Positions 45,455 to 53,982 of a DNA stretch of 64,000 nucleotides are shown piece by piece. The position numbers were made by a program, and so were the translations under genes. Origin of the DNA: an uncultured Emticicia sp. (GTDB taxonomy: Bacteria; Bacteroidota; Bacteroidia; Cytophagales; Spirosomataceae); the NCBI RefSeq assembly GCF_937903345.1, contig NZ_CALCZQ010000008.1, positions 100,274 through 164,273 of the forward strand, read 5' to 3'. The notes below the pieces were generated by a model, which saw only the letters and a program-made list of their open reading frames with translations, did no database searches and was not told the origin of the DNA. Position 1 is the first letter of the stretch. Every line of letters begins with the position of its first letter.

Positions 45455-46189
45455 ATGAAAATACCCATTTATATAATTACTTGTTTGATCATCATACTTT
45501 CATGTACTTACAATAAAGCTTCACTGGTTTCTCCCTCAAATCTAACGGAAGCCCCATTAAATACAGACCCAACAGGTGCTGCACCTGAAACATTACCACC
45601 TTCGCAACTTGCCTGTGCCACGACCGCCACTACAATTTCAACAATTTGCTTTGACTCGCAGGTATTACCAATCATTTACTCAAATTGTGCAGAAAGTGGC
45701 TGCCATGATTCAAAAACAAGAGCCGAAGGTTATGACCTTAGCACCTATAATGGGATTATGAAAGGCGTAAGTGCGGGAAGTTCAAGTAAAAGTAAAATTT
45801 ATACTGAAATGTCGAGCGGAAAAATGCCAGAATCTCCTCGAAAAATGGCAATTAGTCAAATCGCCATCATCAAACAGTGGATTGATGAAGGAGCAAAAAA
45901 CATAACTTGTGGAGCAATAGTTATAGATTCAGCAAACCCAACATTTTCAAAATCAATCAAGCCGATTATTGATACCTATTGTGTTGGATGCCACCAAACA
46001 AAAGCAGCCCAGGGAAGTGTGATATTGGATAATTATACATTTATTAAAAATTACGTAGATAATCAAAAACTCTGGCATGTTGTTAATTATCACCTTGGCT
46101 ATGTTGGAATGCCACTAAACCAAAAATTGGGTAATTGTCAGATTGAGGCCATCAAAAAATGGATTATAGCTGGTGCTGTCAACAATTAA
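45455..46189 (+). CDS. lipoprotein with two c-type haem motifs
   Basis: This 244-residue protein starts at the ATG at 45455, giving the lipoprotein leader MKIPIYIITCLIIILSC. A proline/threonine-rich stretch precedes two similar modules. Module 1 has NCAESGCHD, a C-x4-C-H haem site, with GKMPES as likely axial methionine region. Module 2 has the normal C-x2-C-H (YCVGCHQ) and VGMPLNQ. Each module ends with a KQWIDEGA- or KKWIIAGA-type helix, as in planctomycete-type cytochrome domains. It should carry two haems and transfer electrons on the periplasmic side. Confidence 0.78.
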   Translation: MKIPIYIITCLIIILSCTYNKASLVSPSNLTEAPLNTDPTGAAPETLPPSQLACATTATTISTICFDSQVLPIIYSNCAESGCHDSKTRAEGYDLSTYNGIMKGVSAGSSSKSKIYTEMSSGKMPESPRKMAISQIAIIKQWIDEGAKNITCGAIVIDSANPTFSKSIKPIIDTYCVGCHQTKAAQGSVILDNYTFIKNYVDNQKLWHVVNYHLGYVGMPLNQKLGNCQIEAIKKWIIAGAVNN

Positions 46190-46299
46190 AAGATAAATTT
46201 TAAAAAAATAATATTTATGGCTTGTAAATTTATATTAATCTTATTTAAAATTATTACTTTTGAATAGTTTTACAGAAACCCAATTTCAAATATAGAACT

Positions 46300-46821
46300 A
46301 TGAAAAAAAATCAAGGCATACTTAGAACGTCAACTTCGTTCTTGTGTTATTTGATATTTACAATTTCTTCTGCGAGTGCTCAATATGGTGGCGGATACGG
46401 CGGAGGATACGGTGGAGGATATGGTGGAGGCGGATATGGTGGTTATGGTCGAGGCTATAATAGTGCCTTCAACAATCCAAGTTTCGATAACGGCAAACCA
46501 AAACCTCCTCCAGACCCAGACGAAGTTGCCAAAGAAGAAACTCGTATAATGGTAAAAAAAATGAAATTAGATGAAGAACAAGAAATCTTGGTTTCATCTC
46601 TGAACGAGGATTATGCTTATCAGCGTAAGGATTTATACGAACTCATTAAGAAAGAGTTTGGCAGCTCCCAACCAACCCCAGCTCAAATAGCTAATGCGAA
46701 AGAGAAAATGGAAGCATTGGAGACAAAAAAAGACAAAGAACTCGAAAAAATCTTCACACCTGAACAATTTAAGACCTATCAAGAAATGAAAAATAAATCA
46801 AAAAAAGGTCAAAAGAAGTAA
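46300..46821 (+). CDS. exported GGY-repeat protein with Spy/LTXXQ-like helical domain
   Basis: This 173-residue protein has a signal peptide (1-27). Next come repeats of the form YGGGYGGGYGG (about 28-52), then a helical charged domain. MKLDEEQEILVSSLNEDYA and FTPEQFKTYQEM match the LTxxQ pattern of Spy/CpxP-like periplasmic chaperones. A -7-like box TACTTTTG (46255-46262) lies 38 bp upstream. The glycine/tyrosine repeat is unusual for that family and may bind surfaces or self-associate. Confidence 0.65.
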   Translation: MKKNQGILRTSTSFLCYLIFTISSASAQYGGGYGGGYGGGYGGGGYGGYGRGYNSAFNNPSFDNGKPKPPPDPDEVAKEETRIMVKKMKLDEEQEILVSSLNEDYAYQRKDLYELIKKEFGSSQPTPAQIANAKEKMEALETKKDKELEKIFTPEQFKTYQEMKNKSKKGQKK

Positions 46822-46849
46822 TAATAACAAAAACTTGGACTAAAATTTC

Positions 46850-46884
46850 AAAAGCTCTTATTTCGTCAAATAAGAGCTTTTTTT
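46850..46884 (+). terminator. strong rho-independent terminator after the GGY-repeat gene
   Basis: AAAAGCTCTTATTT (46850-46863) and AAATAAGAGCTTTT (46868-46881) form a perfect 14-bp stem with a CGTC loop and a T-run. Confidence 0.92.
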
Positions 46885-46967
46885 AATTATGATTTAATAA
46901 TAATAAATCCCAATATTATACTATAATGTAAATAGATGCGTTTAAAAGTAAGTCGAAATAGCTATTT

Positions 46968-47717
46968 GTGAAGAAAATTACAACCAACATATTTTTTCTT
47001 TTTTATATAAGCAAAACTTCAGTTAGGCTATATTTTATACTATTTTGGATGTATTCTTTAAAGATTATTGCCCAAAGCCCACTTACAGATTCTACCATAC
47101 ATAGCTTCCCCGATAGCCTTCGTCCACGGCTAAGTTATACAATTAACTGGGATGCTCGAAGTTCAATTATTAAAGAAAAACGAGTGAATATTTGGGGAGT
47201 GAATACTGGTCTTATTATAGGGCCGAAAAGAAACCAGATTACACTGGGATACTATTGGCTCAATTTCAATTCATATCAACGCCTACTTGATTTTAGAAAA
47301 TCAGCCGCAAAAAGAGTTAATCTTGATTATTATACAAAAACCGATTTGTATTTTTTTAGTCTTATGTATTGGAAAAACTTTGTTAATAATAAAAAATGGA
47401 GAATAAGTGTGCCTTTTGAAATTGGTATTGGGGCTACCAAAAACGAAAATGTAGAACTTTTAAATGAAATACAGATTTGGAAACGAAAAGATTATTTTAT
47501 TCCCATACAATCTGGTGTATATATAGGTTGGAAAGCTACTCGCTGGGGGGGGCTTTCAATTCAAGGAGGTTATCGTTATGCACTACGAAAAATAAATATT
47601 CCTGAAACTTACAATGGCTTATATTATTGTATTGGAGCAAACATTCAACTTGAATTACTCACAGATTTCTACAAATGGATTTTCAGAAATAAAAAACCTA
47701 AAGATATAATAAACTAA
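46968..47717 (+). CDS. exported protein, predicted outer-membrane beta-barrel, unknown
   Basis: This 249-residue protein starts at a GTG (46968). A hydrophobic leader ends near KIIAQS (about 37). The mature part is rich in aromatic and alternating strands (VNIWGVNTGLIIGPKRN, VPFEIGIGATKNE, GGLSIQGGYRYALRKI) and looks like a small barrel. An in-frame ATG at 47052 would cut the leader short, which favours the GTG. It is a single gene following a strong terminator. I do not recognise the family. Confidence 0.55.
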   Translation: MKKITTNIFFLFYISKTSVRLYFILFWMYSLKIIAQSPLTDSTIHSFPDSLRPRLSYTINWDARSSIIKEKRVNIWGVNTGLIIGPKRNQITLGYYWLNFNSYQRLLDFRKSAAKRVNLDYYTKTDLYFFSLMYWKNFVNNKKWRISVPFEIGIGATKNENVELLNEIQIWKRKDYFIPIQSGVYIGWKATRWGGLSIQGGYRYALRKINIPETYNGLYYCIGANIQLELLTDFYKWIFRNKKPKDIIN

Positions 47718-47941
47718 AAAAATAAAATTAATTTCAAGAAGCATATTAAAAATAGCTATTTTTATTTCCTCTATGAAAGACACAAATTTCAAAAAACTTG
47801 ATTTTGAATCGCACAATTGTATAGATGCTGTAACAAAAATTTATTAAGTGGTTCATACAATAAAAAATACTTTTTTTTGTTGCATTTACTTAAAATTCTT
47901 TTTATGTTTGTTACATCAAAACTAAAAAATAAAAAAATTAC

Positions 47942-47973
47942 TTGTATCAACATATAATTTTGTTTTATATTTG
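47942..47973 (+). promoter_or_regulatory. promoter without a downstream gene
   Basis: TTG (47942-47944) and TATATTTG (47966-47973) are separated by 21 bp, a full match to the Bacteroidota housekeeping pattern. No protein gene follows; a terminator lies about 120 bp on. Confidence 0.55.
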
Positions 47974-47979
47974 ATACAT

Positions 47980-48127
47980 AATTATTAGTACAAATATTAT
48001 AGCACATAAGTGCAACCATTTGCAATAAAATTTCGTATAATATATAGAAATAAAACATTAAAGATAAAAGTTGTGTGGATTTAGTAGCGGGAAAGGCTGG
48101 AATTATTTATTCCAGTCCTTTTTTTTT
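47980..48127 (+). ncRNA. candidate small RNA of about 145 nt
   Basis: The start is placed about 7 nt after the -7 box at 47966-47973. The end is the T-run of a strong terminator hairpin. The interval has no supported coding frame; only a 24-codon GTG frame (48010-48084) exists. The gap 47718-48280 otherwise holds no gene. I cannot match it to a known RNA family by eye. Confidence 0.45.
48092..48127 (+). terminator. rho-independent terminator of the candidate small RNA
   Basis: AAAGG-C-TGGAAT (48093-48103) pairs with ATTCCA-GT-CCTTT, followed by nine or more Ts. The nearest upstream plus-strand gene ends almost 400 bp earlier, so it probably ends a separate short transcript. Confidence 0.8.
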
Positions 48128-48280
48128 ATTAATAATACAATAAATCATTTTTAATGCAATCATTTTCATAAAAACTAAGACCAGCATTTAGAAATTAAAT
48201 CTATTATTTCTTACTTTTTTGTAAAAGTTATACTGATTTATTTGAAATAAGGATTGTCGATTTGAACTTGTCTTTTTTCA

Positions 48281-49204
48281 TTAAAAATCACCATAATTTA
48301 CTTGTAAACAAGGCAAACCCAGCTCTAAACGCCATATATCGACGACTTGATTTCGGTCGTCAAGTACAAATTTTACAAAATAATGACCTTTTACGTGTTC
48401 TTCATATAATTCTTTTTTTACCACCGAATCTTTTCTGGTATCGCCAGTGTCTCTCATAAAAAGTATATCGTAGGGTATTCGATTATAAGTCAACCAATTA
48501 GTGGTTGGTCGTCGAGAAGTTTGATCTCGACCCGACATCAGAATAATTTTCACACCAATTTTTGCGTAATTTTTTAAGATTTCGGCAATCGGCTCATTCA
48601 ATAAATCGGTTTCGCAACGCAAAGAATCAAATGGGCTTCGGTTATGGATAATCGCCAAAGTTCCGTCAAGGTCGCATAGTATTGCAGGCGGCAAAGTATC
48701 ATCTTGAGTCTGATAATGTGGGCCTCGCTTGCTTAACTCTATGTCTTTTTTTGACTTAATATTTGGTAATTTTTCTTTAGCAATTAGGTCGTTATACATT
48801 CGTAAAATTACATCTCGACCAACTTTTTTTTCACGTATCTCATCACGAGCTAAACATTCTTCGAGTGAAGTTTCCATTAACTTAAATTCAATCTTTACTA
48901 CATCTCCAGTATCTTTTTCAAATTGCCGTATAACATGTTTAATACGTTCAACTGGACGCTCAGATAAATTAGTATCATCAATTACGACGTTTTTACCTTC
49001 TTTCAATGCCTCAATAAGCATAAAGTCACGAACGTGTTCAACAAATTTTTCGTTGGCCGACGTATGAAAAGAATTATCTAGCATTGCACGTAGTTCGTCT
49101 TTATTGAGTCGTTTCCATGCACCTTTGTTTTCATTAATTAGGTTTCGTGCAAATGTTGATTTCCCACTGGCTGGTAAGCCTTTGAGGATTAATATTTTTT
49201 TCAT
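48281..49204 (-). CDS. T4-Pnkp-like polynucleotide 5'-kinase / 3'-phosphatase
   Basis: This 307-residue two-domain protein has the same order as phage T4 Pnkp. The N-terminal kinase has the P-loop GLPASGKS (9-16) and the lid region with REKKVGRDVI. The C-terminal HAD phosphatase has D178-L-D180 in CDLDGTLAIIHNRSPFD, then SGRDQTSRR, GDTRKDSVV and DDRNQVVDIW, ending QVNYGDF. These match T4 Pnkp closely from memory. It should heal broken RNA or DNA ends by adding 5'-phosphate and removing 3'-phosphate. No RNA ligase gene is adjacent. Confidence 0.88.
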   Translation of the reverse strand: MKKILILKGLPASGKSTFARNLINENKGAWKRLNKDELRAMLDNSFHTSANEKFVEHVRDFMLIEALKEGKNVVIDDTNLSERPVERIKHVIRQFEKDTGDVVKIEFKLMETSLEECLARDEIREKKVGRDVILRMYNDLIAKEKLPNIKSKKDIELSKRGPHYQTQDDTLPPAILCDLDGTLAIIHNRSPFDSLRCETDLLNEPIAEILKNYAKIGVKIILMSGRDQTSRRPTTNWLTYNRIPYDILFMRDTGDTRKDSVVKKELYEEHVKGHYFVKFVLDDRNQVVDIWRLELGLPCLQVNYGDF

Positions 49205-49641
49205 TTTTTATTCTATAGTCACTATTTGATTTTAAGTGTCCGCAATTTTCTGAATCCTTTCACTCCCCCTACCGATAACTTATCTCTCTATTATCCAATT
49301 CTTATCTTCAATAGCGAAATTTAAATAGTGAATTTTCGCTATGGAGGTCTGATTCCAATTATTAGACAACATTTCTCATCATTAGTCACAAACAAAATAC
49401 TTGGCAAGCTTTCCATTTTTTTATAAAATGCAATATACGTACATGATGATGGAAGCAATATTTAAGATTTGTTTAAAATTGAATTTTAAATTAGTGAAAG
49501 AGATTTTTGGTTTTTAATAAAGAATGAAAATTTTGGCTCCAGAAAGACTTAAAAAAAGGAAATTTTATCGAATGGAGAAGGCCACGGTTAATTACAATCT
49601 TCCTGAAAGTTCTTAACTTCCGAGAAGTTAAGCATCTATTT
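49205..49641. other. non-coding gap with three perfect inverted repeats
   Basis: No supported gene lies here. ATAGCGAAA (49311-49319) pairs with TTTCGCTAT (49334-49342). TTTAAAATT and AATTTTAAA surround one G (49472-49490). CTTAACTTC (49612-49620) pairs with GAAGTTAAG (49624-49632) right after the epimerase stop and may end that gene. A 30-codon frame at 49524-49616 is not supported by other evidence. Confidence 0.45.
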
Positions 49642-50544
49642 TTAATTCAATTTCACTGCCCAAGCACGCTCGAAAACATCCCCTGCTGGTAGAATATTTA
49701 TTCCTTCTTTTTCACTTAATTGTTGTGAATGTCGGACCGAATCTGCAATACCGCACCACGGTTCGATACACACAAAATCTGCATCTTGGGCGGCCCAAAT
49801 ACCGAGAAATGGAAATCCTGCATAATCAAAACGGAGTGAATGTTCACTTTTATCGGATTTTAACGTTACAGTCGAGGAATTTAATTGCTTGAAAACCAGT
49901 GCATCTTGATAGAATAACTCTTTTGTCAAAGGCAAAAGTTTGGTTTCAATTTCGACTAATTCATCATCAATGTGGGCTTTGTCAAAAATTGATTCTGGTT
50001 CGTCAAGAATCAATCCCTGCAAACTTAATGGCCAACGTTTAAGATTTTCTTCTTCTTCAAATTCCAAATAATAATCTTGGTAGCCTAACCCTTCTTCGAG
50101 CGGAACGGCAAACGCTGGATGTCCGCCTACCGAAAAATACATATCATTTTTACCCAAATTGGTTACATGATAAGTTACGCTTAGTAAATTGGCGTAAAGT
50201 TCATATACCAAACGAAATTCAAACGTAAATGGATAAACTTTGAGGGTTTCTTCAGTAGAGTGAAGCAAGAAACTTATGCCATCGTCCCAGTGGTCTTCGA
50301 TTTCAAAAACCAGATCACGAGCAAAACCATGACGTGGTAAATTATAGGTTTTACCTTCGAAGGTATAACAATTATCTTTTAAACCACCCACAATTGGAAA
50401 TAATACTGGAGATGATTTCCCCCAAAATGCTGGGTCTGCTTGCCACATATATTCCAAATCGTGTTCTTTATGGTAAAGACTCACCAATTCTGCCCCTTTG
50501 GCATCAATTCCTACCTCTAAATAATCGTTTTCAATGTAATACAT
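49642..50544 (-). CDS. aldose 1-epimerase-family protein (LacX-like)
   Basis: This 300-residue cytoplasmic protein has the galactose-mutarotase-like beta-sandwich. I chose the ATG at 50544 because MYYIENDYLEVGIDAKGAEL is the usual family start; the ATG at 50586 adds 14 odd residues. Motifs are PVLFPIVGGLKDN, LPRHGFARD and FSVGGHPAFAVPL, with the histidines and the ICIEPWCG-like CIEPWCGIADS. It should interconvert sugar anomers or hexose-6-phosphate anomers. It lies 75 bp downstream of radA on the same strand. Confidence 0.85.
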   Translation of the reverse strand: MYYIENDYLEVGIDAKGAELVSLYHKEHDLEYMWQADPAFWGKSSPVLFPIVGGLKDNCYTFEGKTYNLPRHGFARDLVFEIEDHWDDGISFLLHSTEETLKVYPFTFEFRLVYELYANLLSVTYHVTNLGKNDMYFSVGGHPAFAVPLEEGLGYQDYYLEFEEEENLKRWPLSLQGLILDEPESIFDKAHIDDELVEIETKLLPLTKELFYQDALVFKQLNSSTVTLKSDKSEHSLRFDYAGFPFLGIWAAQDADFVCIEPWCGIADSVRHSQQLSEKEGINILPAGDVFERAWAVKLN

Positions 50545-50619
50545 TTGTGTAATAAGCTTTACGCTATATGCTGTAGGCAGTTGCAAGGATACAGCAAACT
50601 GCTTAGTGCATAAAGCAAT

Positions 50620-51999
50620 TTATCCAAACAACTCACTAAAAACTTCTTCCAACTTACTAGCAGCGGAAATTTGAATTTTGTATTGCTTGGTATCTAAACC
50701 CTTGAGATTATATTTTGAAATAAATATTTTTTTGAAACCAAGTTTTTCAGCTTCCGAAATACGATTTTCTATTCGATTAACGGCACGAACTTCTCCACCC
50801 AAGCCCACCTCGGCCGCAAAACAACATGAACTCGGCACACTTATGTCTTCGTAGGATGAAACAATTGACACACAAACAGCCAAATCAATGGCTGGGTCTT
50901 CTACTTTCAAGCCACCCGCAATATTCAAAAAAACATCTTGTGTTCCAAGTCTAAAACCGCCTCTTTTTTCTAGAACAGCTAATAACATTTGCGTACGTCG
51001 ACTATCGAAACCATTACTAGTTCGTTGGGGCGTTCCGTAAGTTGCGACGCTTACGAGCGACTGAATTTCAATCATAAGTGGTCGATTTCCTTCAAGCATT
51101 GCCGCAATTGTAATGCCACTCAAATCTTCTTCACGTTGTGAAATCAAAATTTCGGAAGGATTACTAACCTGACGCAAGCCAGTACCTTGCATTTCGTAAA
51201 TACCGAGTTCGGAGGTACTTCCAAAACGATTTTTGGTGGTACGCAGGATACGGTAAGTCATGTGGCGGTCGCCTTCGAACTGTAAAACAGTGTCAACCAT
51301 GTGTTCGAGTACCTTTGGGCCGGCCAAACCACCATCTTTCGTAATATGCCCAATCATAATCACAGGCGTGTCCGATTCTTTCGAGAATTTCATTAACTCT
51401 GCTGTACATTCTTTAACCTGCGAAACACTACCAGCTCCGGATTCAATTAAAGGCGAAGATAATGTTTGAATCGAGTCGATAATTACGATATCAGGTTCGG
51501 TAAGTTCGATTTGGCGAAAAATATTATCGGTCGAAGTTTCATTCAAAATATAACATTTATCGTTCACATATTCCATACGCTCAGCACGCATTTTTATCTG
51601 TTGCTCGCTTTCTTCACCCGAAACATAAAGAATAGTGTAATCTTTTAAGCTTAAAGCAATTTGTAACATGAGCGTGGATTTACCAATACCAGGTTCGCCA
51701 CCAATCAAAACCAATGAACCAGGCACAATTCCACCGCCAAGCACTCGGTTGAGTTCATCATCCTCAGTTATGATTCTATAACGCTCATGTGTGGTGATTT
51801 CGGTTAGCGTTTTTGGTTTGTTTGCGGTGCGTGGTATAGCAGACGAAGTAAATTTCCAATTTCCTTTCTCGGGCTCTTCTTTGGTCAGTACTTCCTCTAC
51901 CATTGTGTTCCATTCTCCACAAGAAGTGCATCGACCCAGGTATTTTGGTGAGCTAAATCCACAACTTTGGCAGAAAAATGCCGTTCTTATTTTTGCCAT
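50620..51999 (-). CDS. radA: DNA repair protein RadA (Sms)
   Basis: RadA is a RecA-related hexameric motor that helps branch migration during recombination. The 459-residue protein starts at the ATG at 51999 (MAKIRTAFFCQSCGF); five extra codons upstream are less likely. The zinc finger is C10, C13, C24 and C27. Walker A is GEPGIGKSTL, the RadA-specific motif is KNRFG, and a Lon-protease-like domain (AIDLAVCVSIVSSYED, EVGLGGEVRAV) forms the C-terminus. Length and order are normal. Confidence 0.95.
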   Translation of the reverse strand: MAKIRTAFFCQSCGFSSPKYLGRCTSCGEWNTMVEEVLTKEEPEKGNWKFTSSAIPRTANKPKTLTEITTHERYRIITEDDELNRVLGGGIVPGSLVLIGGEPGIGKSTLMLQIALSLKDYTILYVSGEESEQQIKMRAERMEYVNDKCYILNETSTDNIFRQIELTEPDIVIIDSIQTLSSPLIESGAGSVSQVKECTAELMKFSKESDTPVIMIGHITKDGGLAGPKVLEHMVDTVLQFEGDRHMTYRILRTTKNRFGSTSELGIYEMQGTGLRQVSNPSEILISQREEDLSGITIAAMLEGNRPLMIEIQSLVSVATYGTPQRTSNGFDSRRTQMLLAVLEKRGGFRLGTQDVFLNIAGGLKVEDPAIDLAVCVSIVSSYEDISVPSSCCFAAEVGLGGEVRAVNRIENRISEAEKLGFKKIFISKYNLKGLDTKQYKIQISAASKLEEVFSELFG

Positions 52000-52018
52000 G
52001 TATATAAGTTTCAAAGGT

Positions 52019-52041
52019 AAAAGGCACGGAGGTACAAAGGT
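52019..52041. repeat. short dispersed repeat, copy 2
   Basis: AAAAGGCACGGAGGTACAAAGG plus T differs from the copy at 44607 by two bases over 23. It lies just upstream of radA. In the rest of 52000-52300, AAAGATTAA (52084-52092) pairs with TTAATCTTT (52107-52115); no gene is seen. Confidence 0.5.
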
Positions 52042-52300
52042 TGCTCGTGCTTAACAGAGGTTTAATAGTATTTAAGTTAAAATAAAGATTAATACGCAAC
52101 AAATTGTTAATCTTTCGTTAATAAAATACGAATTTGCGAATAATATACGTTATTTCCTCGAAACCGCCTCAGATAAAAGTTTATACTCATTCGTGGCGAG
52201 ATTATTAATAGCCTAATTCATAAAAAACATTAGATTTTATTCAATTATGCACATATCTCTATTTTTTTCTACGTTTACCTTAAACTTAACAAAAATTAAC

Positions 52301-52909
52301 ATGAAAAAAATCACGGTTTTTACCATTATCTTATTCTTTGGCTTAATTACTAATACTTTTGCTCAAAAAGGATTTCAATTGGGTATCAAAGGCGGTGTTA
52401 CCTTCAACCAAGTATATACCGATGCAGGTTCAATTAGTAAAAACATTTCTCAAAGCTATGAAACAAAAACTGGCTATGTAGCAGGCATTTGGGGGCGATT
52501 TGGCGACAAATTATACATACAACCTGAGTTACTATTGGCACAAAAGGGTGGTACGATTGAGATTCAGAATGTAGGAAAAGTGAAGTTTTCATACAGTAAT
52601 CTCGATGTCCCAGTTTTGGTAGGCTTTCGCTTTTTGAAGATTTTTAGAGTAAATGCTGGCCCAGTTGCTACGTTTAAAATTTCGGAAGACCAAAAACTAA
52701 TTGATGCCTTGAAAGACCTTACTTCAAACGACAATGCCATCAAAAATGCTTCGTTCGGCTATCAGTTGGGTGTGGGCGTAAAAATCTTGGGTATTAACCT
52801 TGATTTGAGAAAAGTTGGAAGTTTATCGGAGATTTCGGCTTTGAACATGAGCAATAATCAATTTAAAGACAAAGGTTGGCAGTTTACAGTTGGCTTTAAA
52901 ATTATTTAA
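52301..52909 (+). CDS. PorT-family small outer-membrane beta-barrel protein
   Basis: This 202-residue protein starts at the ATG at 52301 with a clear signal peptide ending NTFAQ; the ATG at 52247 adds a non-leader stretch. LGIKGGVTFNQVY, then YIQPELLLAQKG and FKIFRVNAGPVATFKI-like strands (RFLKIFRVNAGPVATF), and the final WQFTVGFKII are typical of the PorT/OmpA-like barrel_2 family. The specific role is unknown. A terminator follows. Confidence 0.78.
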   Translation: MKKITVFTIILFFGLITNTFAQKGFQLGIKGGVTFNQVYTDAGSISKNISQSYETKTGYVAGIWGRFGDKLYIQPELLLAQKGGTIEIQNVGKVKFSYSNLDVPVLVGFRFLKIFRVNAGPVATFKISEDQKLIDALKDLTSNDNAIKNASFGYQLGVGVKILGINLDLRKVGSLSEISALNMSNNQFKDKGWQFTVGFKII

Positions 52910-52936
52910 AAATGGAGTTCATTTTTTTTTGTGCAG

Positions 52937-52963
52937 AATCTCTCCGTTGGGGAGATTTTTTTT
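52937..52963 (+). terminator. terminator of the PorT-family gene
   Basis: AATCTCTCC (52937-52945) pairs with GGGGAGATT, followed by a run of Ts. It lies 28 bp after the stop codon. Confidence 0.75.
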
Positions 52964-52994
52964 GTTTGTGAATTGTCTAAAATTGATATATTTG
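52961..52994 (+). promoter_or_regulatory. promoter of the exported propeller-like gene at 53011
   Basis: TATATTTG (52987-52994) is a full -7 match. TTTG occurs at 52965-52968 (18 bp spacing) and at 52961-52964 (22 bp). The -7 box ends 16 bp before the ATG, so the leader would be very short. Confidence 0.55.
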
Positions 52995-53010
52995 CTTAAA
53001 ATCTATTCAA

Positions 53011-53913
53011 ATGAAGAAGTATTCATTTTTTATTCTCATGTTTTTTGCTGTCATTTATTCAAATGCACAAACGACTATTCTTGAAGAAAAAATAAAAAAA
53101 CTAAGCCCAAATACATCTTGGCAAAAGAAAAAATCTTTTCCGTTACAATTCCCTACTTTCCATCCGCAAGGAATGGTTAAAGTTGGAGAATTCTTCTACA
53201 TGAGTTCTGTTGAAGTATTAAAAGCTCCAAAAAATGGTGATGCTGGCGAAGGAGTAGGGCATCTTTTTAAGTTCGATTCGACTGGTATATTGCTTGCACA
53301 AATGACATTGGGCGATGCAACTATTTATCATCCTGGAGGAATAGATTTCGACGGAAAGTATATTTGGATTCCAGTGGCAGAGTATCGCCCGAGTAGTAAA
53401 TCTAACATTTATAAAGTTGATATTGAAACACTCCAAGCCACCGAAATAATGCGTTTTGATGAACACATTGGTGCAATTGTACATAATATAGATAACAATT
53501 CTCTGACGGGAGTAAGTTGGGGTTCGAGAAATTTTTATGATTGGAAATTAAATTCAAAAGGAAAAATAGTTACTGCCGCTTCACCTGAGCAATTACGCAT
53601 CAAAAATCCTTCATTTTATATTGATTATCAAGATTGCCATTACATTGGTAATCATAAAATGCTTTGTTCGGGTTTGCAGAAATATACAAACCCTAATGGC
53701 ACAGTTTTTCGCTTGGGAGGCTTTGAGATAATCAACCTTTTGGATAAACGACCTGCCTTTCAGGTACCTATAAAACTATGGTCATCGAGTGGTTTGCCGA
53801 TGACACAAAATCCTTTTTGGGTTGAAGCCTCCACAGTAGGCATAAAGGCATATTTTGTTCCAGACGATGACAAAGCCTCTACGCTTTACGTCTATGAAGC
53901 TGACCTACGCTAA
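53011..53913 (+). CDS. exported DUF6454-like protein, probable beta-propeller
   Basis: This 300-residue protein has a signal peptide (1-19). Repeated strand patterns such as FHPQGMVKVGEFFYMSS, YHPGGIDFDGKYIWIPVAEY and VHNIDNNSLTGVSWGSRNFY suggest a propeller with histidine-containing blades. I think this is the DUF6454 family but cannot confirm it. A role in binding or hydrolysing a small extracellular molecule is possible. A small membrane protein gene follows after 69 bp. Confidence 0.65.
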   Translation: MKKYSFFILMFFAVIYSNAQTTILEEKIKKLSPNTSWQKKKSFPLQFPTFHPQGMVKVGEFFYMSSVEVLKAPKNGDAGEGVGHLFKFDSTGILLAQMTLGDATIYHPGGIDFDGKYIWIPVAEYRPSSKSNIYKVDIETLQATEIMRFDEHIGAIVHNIDNNSLTGVSWGSRNFYDWKLNSKGKIVTAASPEQLRIKNPSFYIDYQDCHYIGNHKMLCSGLQKYTNPNGTVFRLGGFEIINLLDKRPAFQVPIKLWSSSGLPMTQNPFWVEASTVGIKAYFVPDDDKASTLYVYEADLR

Positions 53914-53982
53914 TATTTATGTTGGGTATTTCTTTAAAAAAATTTACATTAGTCGCATTCAAAAAGCAAAACCTATTCAAAA

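Noticed and set aside
47789..48058. 89-residue minus-strand frame across the small-RNA region
   Set aside because: Its composition is that of AT-rich non-coding DNA, with no domain, no leader and no supporting signals.
48010..48084. 24-codon GTG frame inside the candidate small RNA
   Set aside because: The weak start codon and the length give no support; the transcript is better described as non-coding.
49524..49616. 30-codon ATG frame (MKILAPERLKKRKF...) in the gap before the epimerase gene
   Set aside because: No promoter, conservation or coding bias can be shown; frames this short are common by chance in AT-rich DNA.
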